From Flavobacterium cauense R2A-7 (GTDB lineage Bacteria; Bacteroidota; Bacteroidia; Flavobacteriales; Flavobacteriaceae), in assembly GCF_000498475.1 (NCBI RefSeq), contig NZ_AVBI01000016.1, positions 124,001-188,000 of the forward strand: a stretch of 64,000 nt of DNA. The letters run 5' to 3'. Shown piece after piece: positions 8,465 through 16,480 of the stretch. Position 1 is the stretch's first letter. Every line of letters begins with the position of its first letter. Both the position numbers and the translations under genes were made by a program. The notes under the pieces are model-generated. The model had not been told where the DNA came from. It did no database searches and saw only the letters and a program-made list of their open reading frames with translations.

Positions 8465-10453
8465 TTACAGACTAAAAGTAACATTCAGAAATACATTTCT
8501 TCCGCGTCTCGGGATGTTGTTCCAATCCGCAAAGGTGGAATATTTGGTGTCTAAAATATTTTCCATGCCCATTCTTGCATTAAGTTTTGTTTTTTCCAAT
8601 CGGAATATATATCCTGCATTACAATTTAAAATTGCATAGCCCGGTGTGTTGTCTTCGCCATATTTCGGTGCAAACTGATTTTGTTGTGCGTTGCCCTGAA
8701 CGGAAAATTCAGCAGTGAACGAATTGTATTTGTAGGCTAGCGTTGAGGTATAGCGGAACGGACTTATAAAGGGTAAATTTTCTTTGTTGTTGTCATTTCC
8801 TAAACTGTAAACCAATTGGTTTTTCCATTTCAAAGAATTCAGTAACTGATATTCTGCTGTGACATCCAAATTGAAAATTTCTGCATACGATAAAGCGGTA
8901 TATTCTTTAATTCCGCTGGCGCCAATGGTCATCGGTAAAGCATCGGGATTTACTTTTCCAACGATATAATCGGAAATGTGAAAATAAGAACCCGCAATTT
9001 TAGAACTGAACTTTTTGTTTTTATAGCCGAACGAGGCGTTCATCTCAAAAGACTTTTCATTTTTTAAATGCGGATTTCCGATGTAATCATAGCGGTCAAA
9101 ACTGTTGAAAAGATAAAAACCGTAGCCTTCTGAAACCGAGGGCGCGCGTTCGCCATACCCCAATCCGAAAACATAATCGAAATTATTTTTGGTATACGCC
9201 AACGAGGCAGCGGTACTTTTTAAAATGCGGTTGGTAGATTTTGCCACGTTTGGATAAAAAATTTGTATGCTTTGCAAGCCGAATTCACTGGCCACTTCGT
9301 TATTGTGATTTCCGATACTTGCGTTAACATGCAGCGCCGTGTGGCAATTGAATTCATAACGGTCTTCCAGAAACAGTCCGGTATAAAACGTTCTCACATC
9401 AGGCCAGGTGTACATGAACATCAGATTTTCATTCGGGTCACTCGGGTACATGGTCATTTCCGCTTTGGAGCGGTTGTAAAACGAGTTCAGATTGGCCTGA
9501 AAATGGTGTTTTTTATACGTTCCAATGATTTTTGAATACCCGCCAAAGGTGTCGCTCCATCCCGGCATGTCCATGTGAATCGGGACAAAAGGGCGTTTGG
9601 TGTCGTCCATTTTGTGGGTAATGGCGTTGTAATACAGTTTGGTTTCCCAGTTTTTAAAGTGTTTTGAGACGGGTTTGTATTCCACTTTTAAGGAAGTGAT
9701 TAAGGCTTCTGCCAGGGAAACATCCATCGGAAGGGCAGGGTAGCCAACATCGGTAGCTTTATCATAAATTATGGAAGCTTCAACCAACTTGTTTTTGTCC
9801 CATTGAAAACCCGAAGTTCCTGAAATGTTGAATTTTCGGAATTGGGAAAACGCTACTTCTTCGTTGTTGCCGGCTTTGTAATTGTCGGCGTCACGGTACA
9901 TAAAATCAGTATCCAGATAAAACTTTGTCTTGGAATAATTTATTGCAGTTCCGATGATTTTGTAATTACCATTGGTTTCGTATCCCGAATGCAATGCACC
10001 ATTCCAGCCGGTTTCGCTAAAATTGCTTCGGTTGCGTTTTAAATCGATCGCGCCACCAATGGTCGCGCCGTGGCAAGTTCCCTGTTGTCCGGAAGTTACA
10101 TTGGCTTCCGAAAGATTTGAAATTTCCACATAAGAGGTAATCGGGTCCATTTTATCGGTACAGGCTCCAAAAATACGCATACCTTCAATGGTTACCAATG
10201 TTCTTTCGGTAGCCATATTGTTGATAACAGGTTCCCATGCATAACCGCCCCGTTTAATCATGGTGATTTTATTGGACTGCTGTAAATAATCGTCAATCGA
10301 AGTCAGTGGTTTGGCTTGTTTTTGATGCAATTCCGTTTTTTTACCGATGACAATCACTTCATTTAAAGAGGTGGTTTTCAGACTGTCTTTTTCCTGAGCT
10401 GTCAAAATAACGGAAGTCAGCATTAGGATGATATGAAAAATAAGTTTTTTCAT
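8465..10453 (-). CDS. TonB-dependent outer-membrane receptor, OprC/NosA-like copper receptor
   Basis: Outer-membrane beta-barrel receptor of 662 residues with an N-terminal signal peptide (about 1-20) and a plug domain. Cys98-x3-Met102 (GACTDKMDP) in the plug and His280-x-Met282 (THKMDD) match the CxxxM and HxM motifs that bind copper in OprC; NosA of Pseudomonas stutzeri belongs to the same family and is linked to N2O reductase copper supply. Tryptophan 73 in YAWEPVINNM and the GQQGTCHGATIGG segment also look family-like. The ATG at 10453 is chosen since the upstream extension lacks a signal sequence. It lies downstream of a Met/His-rich lipoprotein and a small Cys protein, probably one operon. 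Copper import for NosZ and NirK is the likely role (inference). Confidence 0.85.
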   Translation of the reverse strand: MKKLIFHIILMLTSVILTAQEKDSLKTTSLNEVIVIGKKTELHQKQAKPLTSIDDYLQQSNKITMIKRGGYAWEPVINNMATERTLVTIEGMRIFGACTDKMDPITSYVEISNLSEANVTSGQQGTCHGATIGGAIDLKRNRSNFSETGWNGALHSGYETNGNYKIIGTAINYSKTKFYLDTDFMYRDADNYKAGNNEEVAFSQFRKFNISGTSGFQWDKNKLVEASIIYDKATDVGYPALPMDVSLAEALITSLKVEYKPVSKHFKNWETKLYYNAITHKMDDTKRPFVPIHMDMPGWSDTFGGYSKIIGTYKKHHFQANLNSFYNRSKAEMTMYPSDPNENLMFMYTWPDVRTFYTGLFLEDRYEFNCHTALHVNASIGNHNNEVASEFGLQSIQIFYPNVAKSTNRILKSTAASLAYTKNNFDYVFGLGYGERAPSVSEGYGFYLFNSFDRYDYIGNPHLKNEKSFEMNASFGYKNKKFSSKIAGSYFHISDYIVGKVNPDALPMTIGASGIKEYTALSYAEIFNLDVTAEYQLLNSLKWKNQLVYSLGNDNNKENLPFISPFRYTSTLAYKYNSFTAEFSVQGNAQQNQFAPKYGEDNTPGYAILNCNAGYIFRLEKTKLNARMGMENILDTKYSTFADWNNIPRRGRNVFLNVTFSL

Positions 10454-10597
10454 GATGTGTTTTTTAGGAATAAGCAAGAAGCAATCAACACAATTATTGA
10501 TTGTGACTGCTCTTTTAGTAAGGATAAAAAGGTTGAAAGGAATTGAAAAGCGATAATTGTCTTTCAACCTTTTTAGTTTTAAAGGAAGGTAGGAAGC

Positions 10598-11437
10598 TTA
10601 AAATTCCACTTCAAAATAAATACTGCTGGCCGTAGTGGTGTCTGTGATTTCTTCGCCTTTCAGTACTTCGTTGACACTGTTTAACAATTGCAGATTGATT
10701 TTCCAATAACCGGTCATGGTTAGTGAAAGTTTACCGTTGTACAAAAGGTCAGTCGATTGCGTTAAATTCACGTTGTTAGGTGAACCGTGATTGCCCATAC
10801 TTGGCATTCTAGGGTCGATTTTAACGGTATAGTTGTTGACTATCGGGAAATTCATCATGTTTTCCATTTTGAAAACGCCCATTTTAATATCGTTAACGGC
10901 AACTTTCGGACTTGTCGGTTCGATTAAAGCCAACACATATTTGGTGCCATCGGTTCCTGTGAAAGAAGTTACTCTTCGTTTTGCCGATGCCGGTACGCTA
11001 ATGGTTTCATCTACGGAATATGCTGTTCCGTTGATGGAATAATTGATTTTTAACGACCAATATTCAGTGTCGTTTTGTGCCATCTGGAAAACAATGTAAC
11101 CGTTGTATAACGTTTCTTTACCGGAAGTTTTTGTTACTGCAGAATACGGACAGGCATGCTGCATGGACATCATGTGCATTAACGGTGCCCAGGAAACGGT
11201 AGCGTTTTTTTCGTATTCATTCGTTGTTTTGTTTTTGATTCTCAGGGAAATCGCGTTGTGTCCTTGTTGTAAAACACCGGAAGCCGAATACAATTCGATC
11301 ACATGGGTGTCGTTTGTTATTTCCTGAATTTTGGTTAAACCGTCCAATTCGTTTATGGTAACGGTTTCGTCATTGTCGGAGGAACATGAAGCGAAGATAG
11401 CAAGTAGTGCTAAAGATACTATTCTTAAAGTTTTCAT
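10598..11437 (-). CDS. Met/His-rich lipoprotein, putative copper-binding
   Basis: A 279-residue lipoprotein with lipobox cysteine 18 (AIFASC). The mature part looks like two beta-sandwich halves. Two potential soft-metal sites stand out: M87 H88 M89 M90 with M92, H94 and C96, and M210, M213, H216 in MPSMGNHG. The halves resemble YtkA/CopC-type periplasmic copper domains, but I rank that as inference. Its gene precedes the copper-type TonB receptor and follows the small Cys protein, all on the minus strand, which supports a role in handing copper to or from the receptor. Confidence 0.7.
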   Translation of the reverse strand: MKTLRIVSLALLAIFASCSSDNDETVTINELDGLTKIQEITNDTHVIELYSASGVLQQGHNAISLRIKNKTTNEYEKNATVSWAPLMHMMSMQHACPYSAVTKTSGKETLYNGYIVFQMAQNDTEYWSLKINYSINGTAYSVDETISVPASAKRRVTSFTGTDGTKYVLALIEPTSPKVAVNDIKMGVFKMENMMNFPIVNNYTVKIDPRMPSMGNHGSPNNVNLTQSTDLLYNGKLSLTMTGYWKINLQLLNSVNEVLKGEEITDTTTASSIYFEVEF

Positions 11438-11466
11438 TTTTATTCTTTTAAATTAATGTAATAAGA

Positions 11467-11501
11467 GCCTGTCCGAAAAGTTGTTTTTCGAAATAATAGG
11501 C
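11467..11501. other. Small inverted repeat between two operon genes
   Basis: CGAAAA pairs with TTTTCG inside an outer GCCT/AGGC pairing. It has no clear T run on the minus strand, so it is more likely an RNA hairpin or remnant than a terminator. Confidence 0.35.
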
Positions 11502-11517
11502 ATAAAAAACGGAAAAA

Positions 11518-11889
11518 TTAAGAAAGAATAGGAGGGTGAAAAACAGCGTGACTATTCAAATGGGTGTATCGGTTTGAATAATGCGTTGTTATGCATTTTT
11601 TATCATGAAAACGTATGTTTTGGAAATCAAAATCGGCAACAATTTCTAAGAATAGAATTTCTTGTTCCAGATGTACCTGCTTTTTGTCTTGTGAAGTCGG
11701 ATTCGTGTTTTCAGAGGCTTTCGCCAATTCTTTTTTCAGGTAACATTTACCGTTACAGTGCAGTTCCGGTTTGGTTTTGTTTTCACAAAGTTCTTTGGCG
11801 ATATAGTCATAATTAACCATAAAACTGATAACCGGGAAAATGGGTTTCAGAAGTATGACAAAGGTAAATATGAGTATATACTTATTCAT
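11518..11889 (-). CDS. Small membrane-anchored Cys protein of the copper locus
   Basis: A 123-residue protein with one N-terminal hydrophobic segment (about residues 4-24) followed by a short domain with ELCENK and LHCNGKCYLKKEL, so three cysteines (35, 45, 49) and nearby His. The rest is charged and ends with several histidines. Similar small proteins occur next to metal receptors in Bacteroidetes as far as I recall, but no function is established here. It is first in a likely operon with the lipoprotein and the TonB receptor. Its promoter appears to be the leftward one at 11894-11901, which would put the transcript start almost at the ATG. Confidence 0.65.
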   Translation of the reverse strand: MNKYILIFTFVILLKPIFPVISFMVNYDYIAKELCENKTKPELHCNGKCYLKKELAKASENTNPTSQDKKQVHLEQEILFLEIVADFDFQNIRFHDKKCITTHYSNRYTHLNSHAVFHPPILS

Positions 11890-11893
11890 AGGA

Positions 11894-11967
11894 CAAATTT
11901 ATAAAGACAATTTGATCTTTTAAATGATTTATGTCATATTTTTATTAAATTTACAGGAATTATTTTG
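11894..11967. promoter_or_regulatory. Divergent promoter of copper operon and crp gene
   Basis: Operator A ATGATTTATGTCAT lies at 11924-11937. The leftward -7 TAAATTTG (11894-11901) and rightward -7 TTATTTTG (11960-11967) each end 36.5 bp from its centre. Operator B, AAAGA-N8-TCTTT, lies at 11902-11921 on the leftward side. The crp gene would therefore control itself and the copper operon. Confidence 0.6.
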
Positions 11968-12027
11968 CGTGTTCTTAAAAAGTTGCAAAAGAAAAGGAAT
12001 TACTCACATTACAATCAATCATTTAAT

Positions 12028-12615
12028 ATGCAGATAGATTTAGATTTGTTGTATTCATGGGGCGCCGTCACTAAGGAATATAAAAAAAATGAAGTTATCT
12101 TCCATGAAGATACACCCGCTGGATTTTATTATCAGATTCTGGAAGGATGCGTCAGAATGTTCAATGCCAATGATAAGGGAAAGGAATTTACCCATGCGTA
12201 TTTTTGGTGCGGACAAAGTTTTGGCGAACCCCCGTTGTTAATCGACAAAGACTATCCGGCTACTGCTGTGGCTTTTCGGGATTGTAAAATAGTGAAACTC
12301 TCCAAAGAAAGTTTTTTGAGTATTTTGGATGAATATCCTTTTATACAGAAATATTTTCTCAATTTACTCGCCAATCGGCTTTATGCCAAAACCAAAATGG
12401 CCAATGATATCATCAATCAAAAACCGGAATTCAGGATAATGGCTTTTTTGAATGCCCAGAAAAATTGCGGAAAAGAAGAAAAATATCTGGTACCATATAC
12501 CCGACAGGAAATCGCAAATTTCACGGGATTGCGGGTCGAAACGGTTATCAGGGTTTTTTCCCGAATGAAAGAGTCCAATAAAATTGAAATGGTTAACCAC
12601 AAGATTTATTACTAA
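12028..12615 (+). CDS. Crp/Fnr-family transcriptional regulator
   Basis: A 195-residue regulator with an N-terminal cyclic-nucleotide-type beta-barrel (about 15-105), a long dimer helix and a C-terminal helix-turn-helix. The recognition helix region is TGLRVETVIRVFSRM; Glu171 and Arg175 match the E..R pair that Crp/Fnr proteins use to read TGA, while the Ser of Fnr is Ile174. It lacks an N-terminal cysteine cluster, so it is not a classic Fnr; a DNR-like heme or other NO/redox sensor is plausible. The ATG at 12028 is preferred to a GTG at 11965. Its stop overlaps the start of the next gene (TAATG). It is the best candidate to bind the TGAT-N4-RTCA sites found in this window. Confidence 0.9.
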   Translation: MQIDLDLLYSWGAVTKEYKKNEVIFHEDTPAGFYYQILEGCVRMFNANDKGKEFTHAYFWCGQSFGEPPLLIDKDYPATAVAFRDCKIVKLSKESFLSILDEYPFIQKYFLNLLANRLYAKTKMANDIINQKPEFRIMAFLNAQKNCGKEEKYLVPYTRQEIANFTGLRVETVIRVFSRMKESNKIEMVNHKIYY

Positions 12616-13829
12616 TGAAGAACGATAGTAAGTTTTGGCTTAAATTTTCCCTGGTGAATCTGCTTATCGTGGCCTTGTTAGGGTTACTGATGCGTTATAA
12701 GATTGGATTCGAATTTCCGTATTTCAATCAGAAAAACCTGCAGCTTTCCCATTCCAATTTTGCGTTTACCGGCTGGATCAGTCATACGTTAATGGTGCTG
12801 ATGGTCTATACACTTCAGCATAAAATCATCAATTTTAATTTCGGGAAGTATAAAAAATTTTTTGTTCTCAACCTGATTTGCTCCTATGGGATGCTGGTGT
12901 TTTTTATTCTCCAGGGCCACGGACCGATTTGTATGCTGTTTTCGGTATTGACAATTTTGGTTTCGTTTTATTTTGCCTTTACTTTTTTTAAGGACTTGCA
13001 ACGGGTTGACAATAAATTACTTTTTAAAAACTGGTTTAAAGGCGCTCTTTTTTTTAACGTAATTTCATCGTTGGGCTCTTTTGCTTTGGCGTATATGATG
13101 ATGACCAAAAACATCCATCAGAACGAGTATCTGGTTTCTATTTATTATTTTCTGCATTTCCAATATAACGGCTGGTTTTTCTTTGCCTGTATGGGGTTGT
13201 TTTTCGACTTTTTCCAACTGAAAAAAACCGAAGATTCTTTTTTTGCCACATCGTTTAAATTGTTTTTTACATGCTGTATTCCTGCTTATTTTTTATCCAT
13301 TTTGTGGCTGGAATTGCCAATGTGGCTTTACGTGATTGTAGTAATTGCAGCTGTAATTCAGGGTGTTGCATGGTTCCGGTTGCTGTACGGAATTCTGAAG
13401 CAGAAATCGGAAGCGATGCGGAAACTCGGCTTTGCCTTACGCTATGTTTTGCTTTTCGTCGGATTCGCATTAAGTATAAAACTACTGCTTCAGATGGGTT
13501 CGACGATTCCTTTTGTAAGTAAGCTTGCTTTTGGTTTTCGACCAATTGTAATCGCTTATCTGCACTTGGTTTTACTGGCGATTATCACACTGTTTTTACT
13601 GTTTTATATTCATGCCTCCGCTTTTTTTCCAAGATTGGAGCAGACGGTTTTCGGACTGATTCTGTTTTCCGTAGGCGTATTACTCAATGAAATTATACTG
13701 GCGGTTCAGGGAATTGCGTCTTTCAGTTATACCATGATTCCGCATGTAAATGAGCTTCTTTTTGGAGCTGCAATGGTATTGGTGACAGGCAGTGGGATTT
13801 TAGTTTACAATACGTTTAAAAAAAGTTAA
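12615..13829 (+). CDS. Polytopic His-conserved membrane protein, heme-copper/NnrS-like
   Basis: A 404-residue protein with about twelve predicted membrane helices. Its histidines sit in patterns also seen in the paralogue at 32918-34129: SHSNFAFTGWISH early, FLHFQYNGWFFF in the middle and AYLHLVLLAI later. These suggest heme or metal ligands, and the fold may derive from heme-copper oxidase subunit I or resemble NnrS, a membrane protein linked to NO in proteobacterial denitrifiers. The name is tentative. It is translationally coupled to the Crp/Fnr gene, so it probably belongs to the same NO/anaerobic response. Confidence 0.6.
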   Translation: MKNDSKFWLKFSLVNLLIVALLGLLMRYKIGFEFPYFNQKNLQLSHSNFAFTGWISHTLMVLMVYTLQHKIINFNFGKYKKFFVLNLICSYGMLVFFILQGHGPICMLFSVLTILVSFYFAFTFFKDLQRVDNKLLFKNWFKGALFFNVISSLGSFALAYMMMTKNIHQNEYLVSIYYFLHFQYNGWFFFACMGLFFDFFQLKKTEDSFFATSFKLFFTCCIPAYFLSILWLELPMWLYVIVVIAAVIQGVAWFRLLYGILKQKSEAMRKLGFALRYVLLFVGFALSIKLLLQMGSTIPFVSKLAFGFRPIVIAYLHLVLLAIITLFLLFYIHASAFFPRLEQTVFGLILFSVGVLLNEIILAVQGIASFSYTMIPHVNELLFGAAMVLVTGSGILVYNTFKKS

Positions 13830-13844
13830 AAAATTGATTGTCTT

Positions 13845-13887
13845 ATGATTATGCTCATAAAATAATTGCAGAATAGGTTATAACTTG
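13845..13887 (+). promoter_or_regulatory. Promoter of fasciclin lipoprotein gene with operator A
   Basis: ATGATTATGCTCAT at 13845-13858 matches the TGAT-N5-TCA core. A shortened -7 box TAACTTG ends at 13887, 35.5 bp from the operator centre. No operator B is visible. This is the weakest of the seven sites. Confidence 0.45.
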
Positions 13888-13922
13888 CAGGTATTAATTC
13901 GAATGATAAAAAAACAATCAGT

Positions 13923-14474
13923 ATGAAGAAATCAGTTAAAATACTTTTATTAGCCGGAACATTAGCGGTTTTTGGATGTAAAAAATCCGAAGCTACACCT
14001 GAAGCAACTGAAGACGCCACAGCAACCGAAGCTGTAGGACAATCCGGAGTTGTCGATGAAACCTCGAGTCCCAATATCGTCCAAACTGCCATTGGAAGTA
14101 AAGACCATACCACTTTGGTAACTGCCGTTAAAGCCGCCGGATTGGTTGACGCTTTAAGTAACGCAGGACCTTTTACTGTTTTCGCTCCGACGAATGCCGC
14201 TTTTGACAAACTGCCTGCCGGAACAGTTGAAGGTTTATTGAAACCCGAGAAGAAAGAAGATTTGAAATCCATTTTGGAATACCATACTTATGTGGGTGTT
14301 TTAAAAACCGACTACATGCAGGATGGTCAGGAATTTGAAATGGTGAATCCGAAAAAAGTAAAAATCACTAAGAAAGACGGTAAAACCTATGTGAACGGTT
14401 CAGAAATTGTCGCTTCCATAGAAACGTCAAACGGAATAATTCATGTAATAGGTGATGTACTTTTACCAAAATAA
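13923..14474 (+). CDS. Fasciclin-domain lipoprotein
   Basis: A 183-residue lipoprotein with lipobox cysteine 19 (AVFGC), an acidic/Thr linker, and one fasciclin (FAS1) domain: the H1 motif reads GPFTVFAPTNAAFDKLP and the H2 motif is IIHVIGDVLLPK at the C-terminus. Such domains mediate adhesion or protein contacts at the cell surface or periplasm. The upstream TGAT-N5-TCA site suggests it is induced with denitrification genes; some denitrifier clusters do carry fasciclin genes, but its job there is not known. It is followed by a strong terminator. Confidence 0.88.
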   Translation: MKKSVKILLLAGTLAVFGCKKSEATPEATEDATATEAVGQSGVVDETSSPNIVQTAIGSKDHTTLVTAVKAAGLVDALSNAGPFTVFAPTNAAFDKLPAGTVEGLLKPEKKEDLKSILEYHTYVGVLKTDYMQDGQEFEMVNPKKVKITKKDGKTYVNGSEIVASIETSNGIIHVIGDVLLPK

Positions 14475-14517
14475 GATAAGAAATTATTAATTCAAGTTTC
14501 CTTTTCTAATTATGTTC

Positions 14518-14554
14518 AAAAAAAAGCGTTAACTTTTAAGTTAGCGCTTTTTTT
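14518..14554. terminator. Intrinsic terminator after fasciclin gene
   Basis: An AAAAGCG-TTAACTT stem pairs with AAGTTAGCGCTTTT and is followed by a long T run; it lies between the convergent fasciclin and globin genes and may serve both. Confidence 0.8.
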
Positions 14555-14573
14555 ATTTTAAGTGTTAAAGATT

Positions 14574-14951
14574 TTAGTTTCCGTATAGCGTTTTGGCCAT
14601 TAAAGCATTGGCAATATTAAAAGCCCGTTCCTTAATTTCTTCTGCTTTGTTGCCGGAAAATAATTCGTCTACCGTAGTTTTAAAGAGCAAGATCCAATGC
14701 TGAAAATGCTGTTGTGTCATAGCGCTTTTTTGATGCAGTTCTTTGTGAACCGTCATCGGATTCCCATTGTAATTTCCGTTGTAAAAAAGAATATTTTCCC
14801 AAAAATCGTACATTTTGGGTAAGTGTTTGTTCCAATTTACGTGTGCTATGTCGTTAAACAAGTAGCCAATTATGGTATCGGTTTTGACTTTTTCATAAAA
14901 AGCATTTACCAATATTTCTATGTCTTTTCTATTCTTGAGGTCTCTTTTCAT
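14574..14951 (-). CDS. Truncated hemoglobin, group III type
   Basis: A 125-residue heme protein with a 2-on-2 globin pattern. The segment FWENILFYNGNYNGNPMTVH holds the likely proximal His69, followed by QQHFQHWILLF as in group III truncated globins. Such globins bind O2 or NO and can take part in NO detoxification. The gene lies 55 bp after nosY on the same strand, so it is probably the last gene of the nos operon; a role in protecting NosZ or removing NO is inference. Confidence 0.85.
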   Translation of the reverse strand: MKRDLKNRKDIEILVNAFYEKVKTDTIIGYLFNDIAHVNWNKHLPKMYDFWENILFYNGNYNGNPMTVHKELHQKSAMTQQHFQHWILLFKTTVDELFSGNKAEEIKERAFNIANALMAKTLYGN

Positions 14952-15006
14952 CTTAAAAACGGTAACGGATTAGAAAATTTAGAAATCAAAACGCACTTTA
15001 AAAACA

Positions 15007-15774
15007 TTACAAATCTTTCCGGTTGAATTTTCGCAGTGAAATGAAAAACGGAATTATGGCCCATAAACACAATAATAAAAACGAAACGGTTAATCCTAAA
15101 GCGGTTCCGAAAAAGTCTTTAAAAATGGCTCCGGTATAGCCCATCATCGCAGAAACATCCAGGTGCAGTAATATTTGAATCCGAGCCAAATCAATCGGAC
15201 TCAAAGCGGTGATTCCTACCATGGCTGTTTCAATTGGATAATCGGCAAACTGAAACAACAGGAACAGCACCATGCCGTCAAACAGTAAGGCGAAATAGAG
15301 CCAAATCATAATAGCAATTCCAATCCCTTTGGCTTTGTCTCTGGTGAGAATCGAACTCAAAAAAGCCAGAGCCACAAAAATCACCGAAACCAAACAGCCT
15401 ACGATTATCATCATGAAACCAATGCTGTCCGGTGAGTTGATTAACAAAGGAATGCCAGCTCCAATTAAAAAGGAAAAAACCATCGAGGAAGCCAGACCAA
15501 TGAACAAACTGAGCCATATTTTCTGGCGTTTTACAGGCTGACTTAATAAAAGTTCAATAAATTCCGAGCTGTTGTACAGATAGATGGTCGCAAAAAGTAT
15601 CGAAACCAATGGCACCGTGAACAAAATAACGTTTAAAATTGTAAGCAATCCTTTTGCTGAATTGTCTTCCAAAGCAAAGGAACTCCAGGACAAAATGGCC
15701 AAAATAAGGGTGTAGCCCAAAACGATTTTGTTTTTAAGGATGTCGAGTAAAATGATTTTAATGATTCGGTTCAT
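15007..15774 (-). CDS. nosY: NosY, ABC permease of the copper-site maturation system
   Basis: A 255-residue membrane protein with six predicted helices, the permease partner of NosF and NosD in maturing the CuZ site of N2O reductase. It has an ABC-2 type layout, with a long periplasmic loop before the last helix. It overlaps nosF by 17 bp. The family is assigned by length, topology and order after nosD-nosF. Confidence 0.9.
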   Translation of the reverse strand: MNRIIKIILLDILKNKIVLGYTLILAILSWSSFALEDNSAKGLLTILNVILFTVPLVSILFATIYLYNSSEFIELLLSQPVKRQKIWLSLFIGLASSMVFSFLIGAGIPLLINSPDSIGFMMIIVGCLVSVIFVALAFLSSILTRDKAKGIGIAIMIWLYFALLFDGMVLFLLFQFADYPIETAMVGITALSPIDLARIQILLHLDVSAMMGYTGAIFKDFFGTALGLTVSFLLLCLWAIIPFFISLRKFNRKDL

Positions 15775-16480
15775 TTTTCGTACGCTTTAAAATTTTAGCA
15801 ATCGCTTTTGATATCTTGTTTTCGTTGGTTTCTGTTTTCAATTCGGCTATTTTTTTATGGAAAAGCATATTGCCTTCCTGCATAAAAATAAGTTCGGTAA
15901 TTAAATCGTCCAACTCACTCAGTAGGTGAGAGGTAATTAAAATAAGCTTTCCTTTTTCTTTCTCTTTTATGATTTTTTCTTTCAGAATTTCGGAAGCCAG
16001 AGGATCTAAACCGGCCGTAGGTTCATCCAAAATCAAAACGTCGGGATTGAATAAAAATGCTAGTGTGGCACTGACTTTTTGGGTGGTTCCTCCTGATAAG
16101 GTGCGCATTTGTTTGTCGAACATTTTTTCCAGTTCAAATGCTTTCAGTAAATCTTGGTCCAATTCCTGATTGGTATTTCGGATGCGTTTGATCATGTCGA
16201 TAACCTGTCCGATGGTCATATTGTCGGGATAACGTCCAATTTGCGGCATATAACCAATCTTCTCCCGATACAAATATTCGTTTTTAATCGATTTTTCGTT
16301 GAAGGTAATCTGTCCTTTATCGGGAAGAACCATCCCTAATATCGACTTTATCAGCGTTGTTTTTCCGCAGCCGTTTGGGCCAATCAATGCAATACACTCG
16401 CCTTTGTTACAGTTGAGGTTTACATTTTTGAGCACTTCGAGCTTGCCGAACTTTTTATTTAAATCTGTGATGTGTATCAT
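15758..16480 (-). CDS. nosF: NosF, ABC ATPase of the copper-site maturation system
   Basis: Cytosolic ATPase of 240 residues driving the NosDFY complex. Walker A GPNGCGKTT at 34-42, signature LSGGT, and Walker B VLILDEPTAGLD are intact, with the switch histidine in LITSHLLSELD. Its start overlaps the nosD stop by 4 bp, and its end overlaps nosY. Confidence 0.93.
   Translation of the reverse strand: MIHITDLNKKFGKLEVLKNVNLNCNKGECIALIGPNGCGKTTLIKSILGMVLPDKGQITFNEKSIKNEYLYREKIGYMPQIGRYPDNMTIGQVIDMIKRIRNTNQELDQDLLKAFELEKMFDKQMRTLSGGTTQKVSATLAFLFNPDVLILDEPTAGLDPLASEILKEKIIKEKEKGKLILITSHLLSELDDLITELIFMQEGNMLFHKKIAELKTETNENKISKAIAKILKRTKNEPNH

Noticed and set aside
11467..11501. Insertion-sequence end
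   Set aside because: The inverted repeat is short and no transposase or target duplication is visible nearby.
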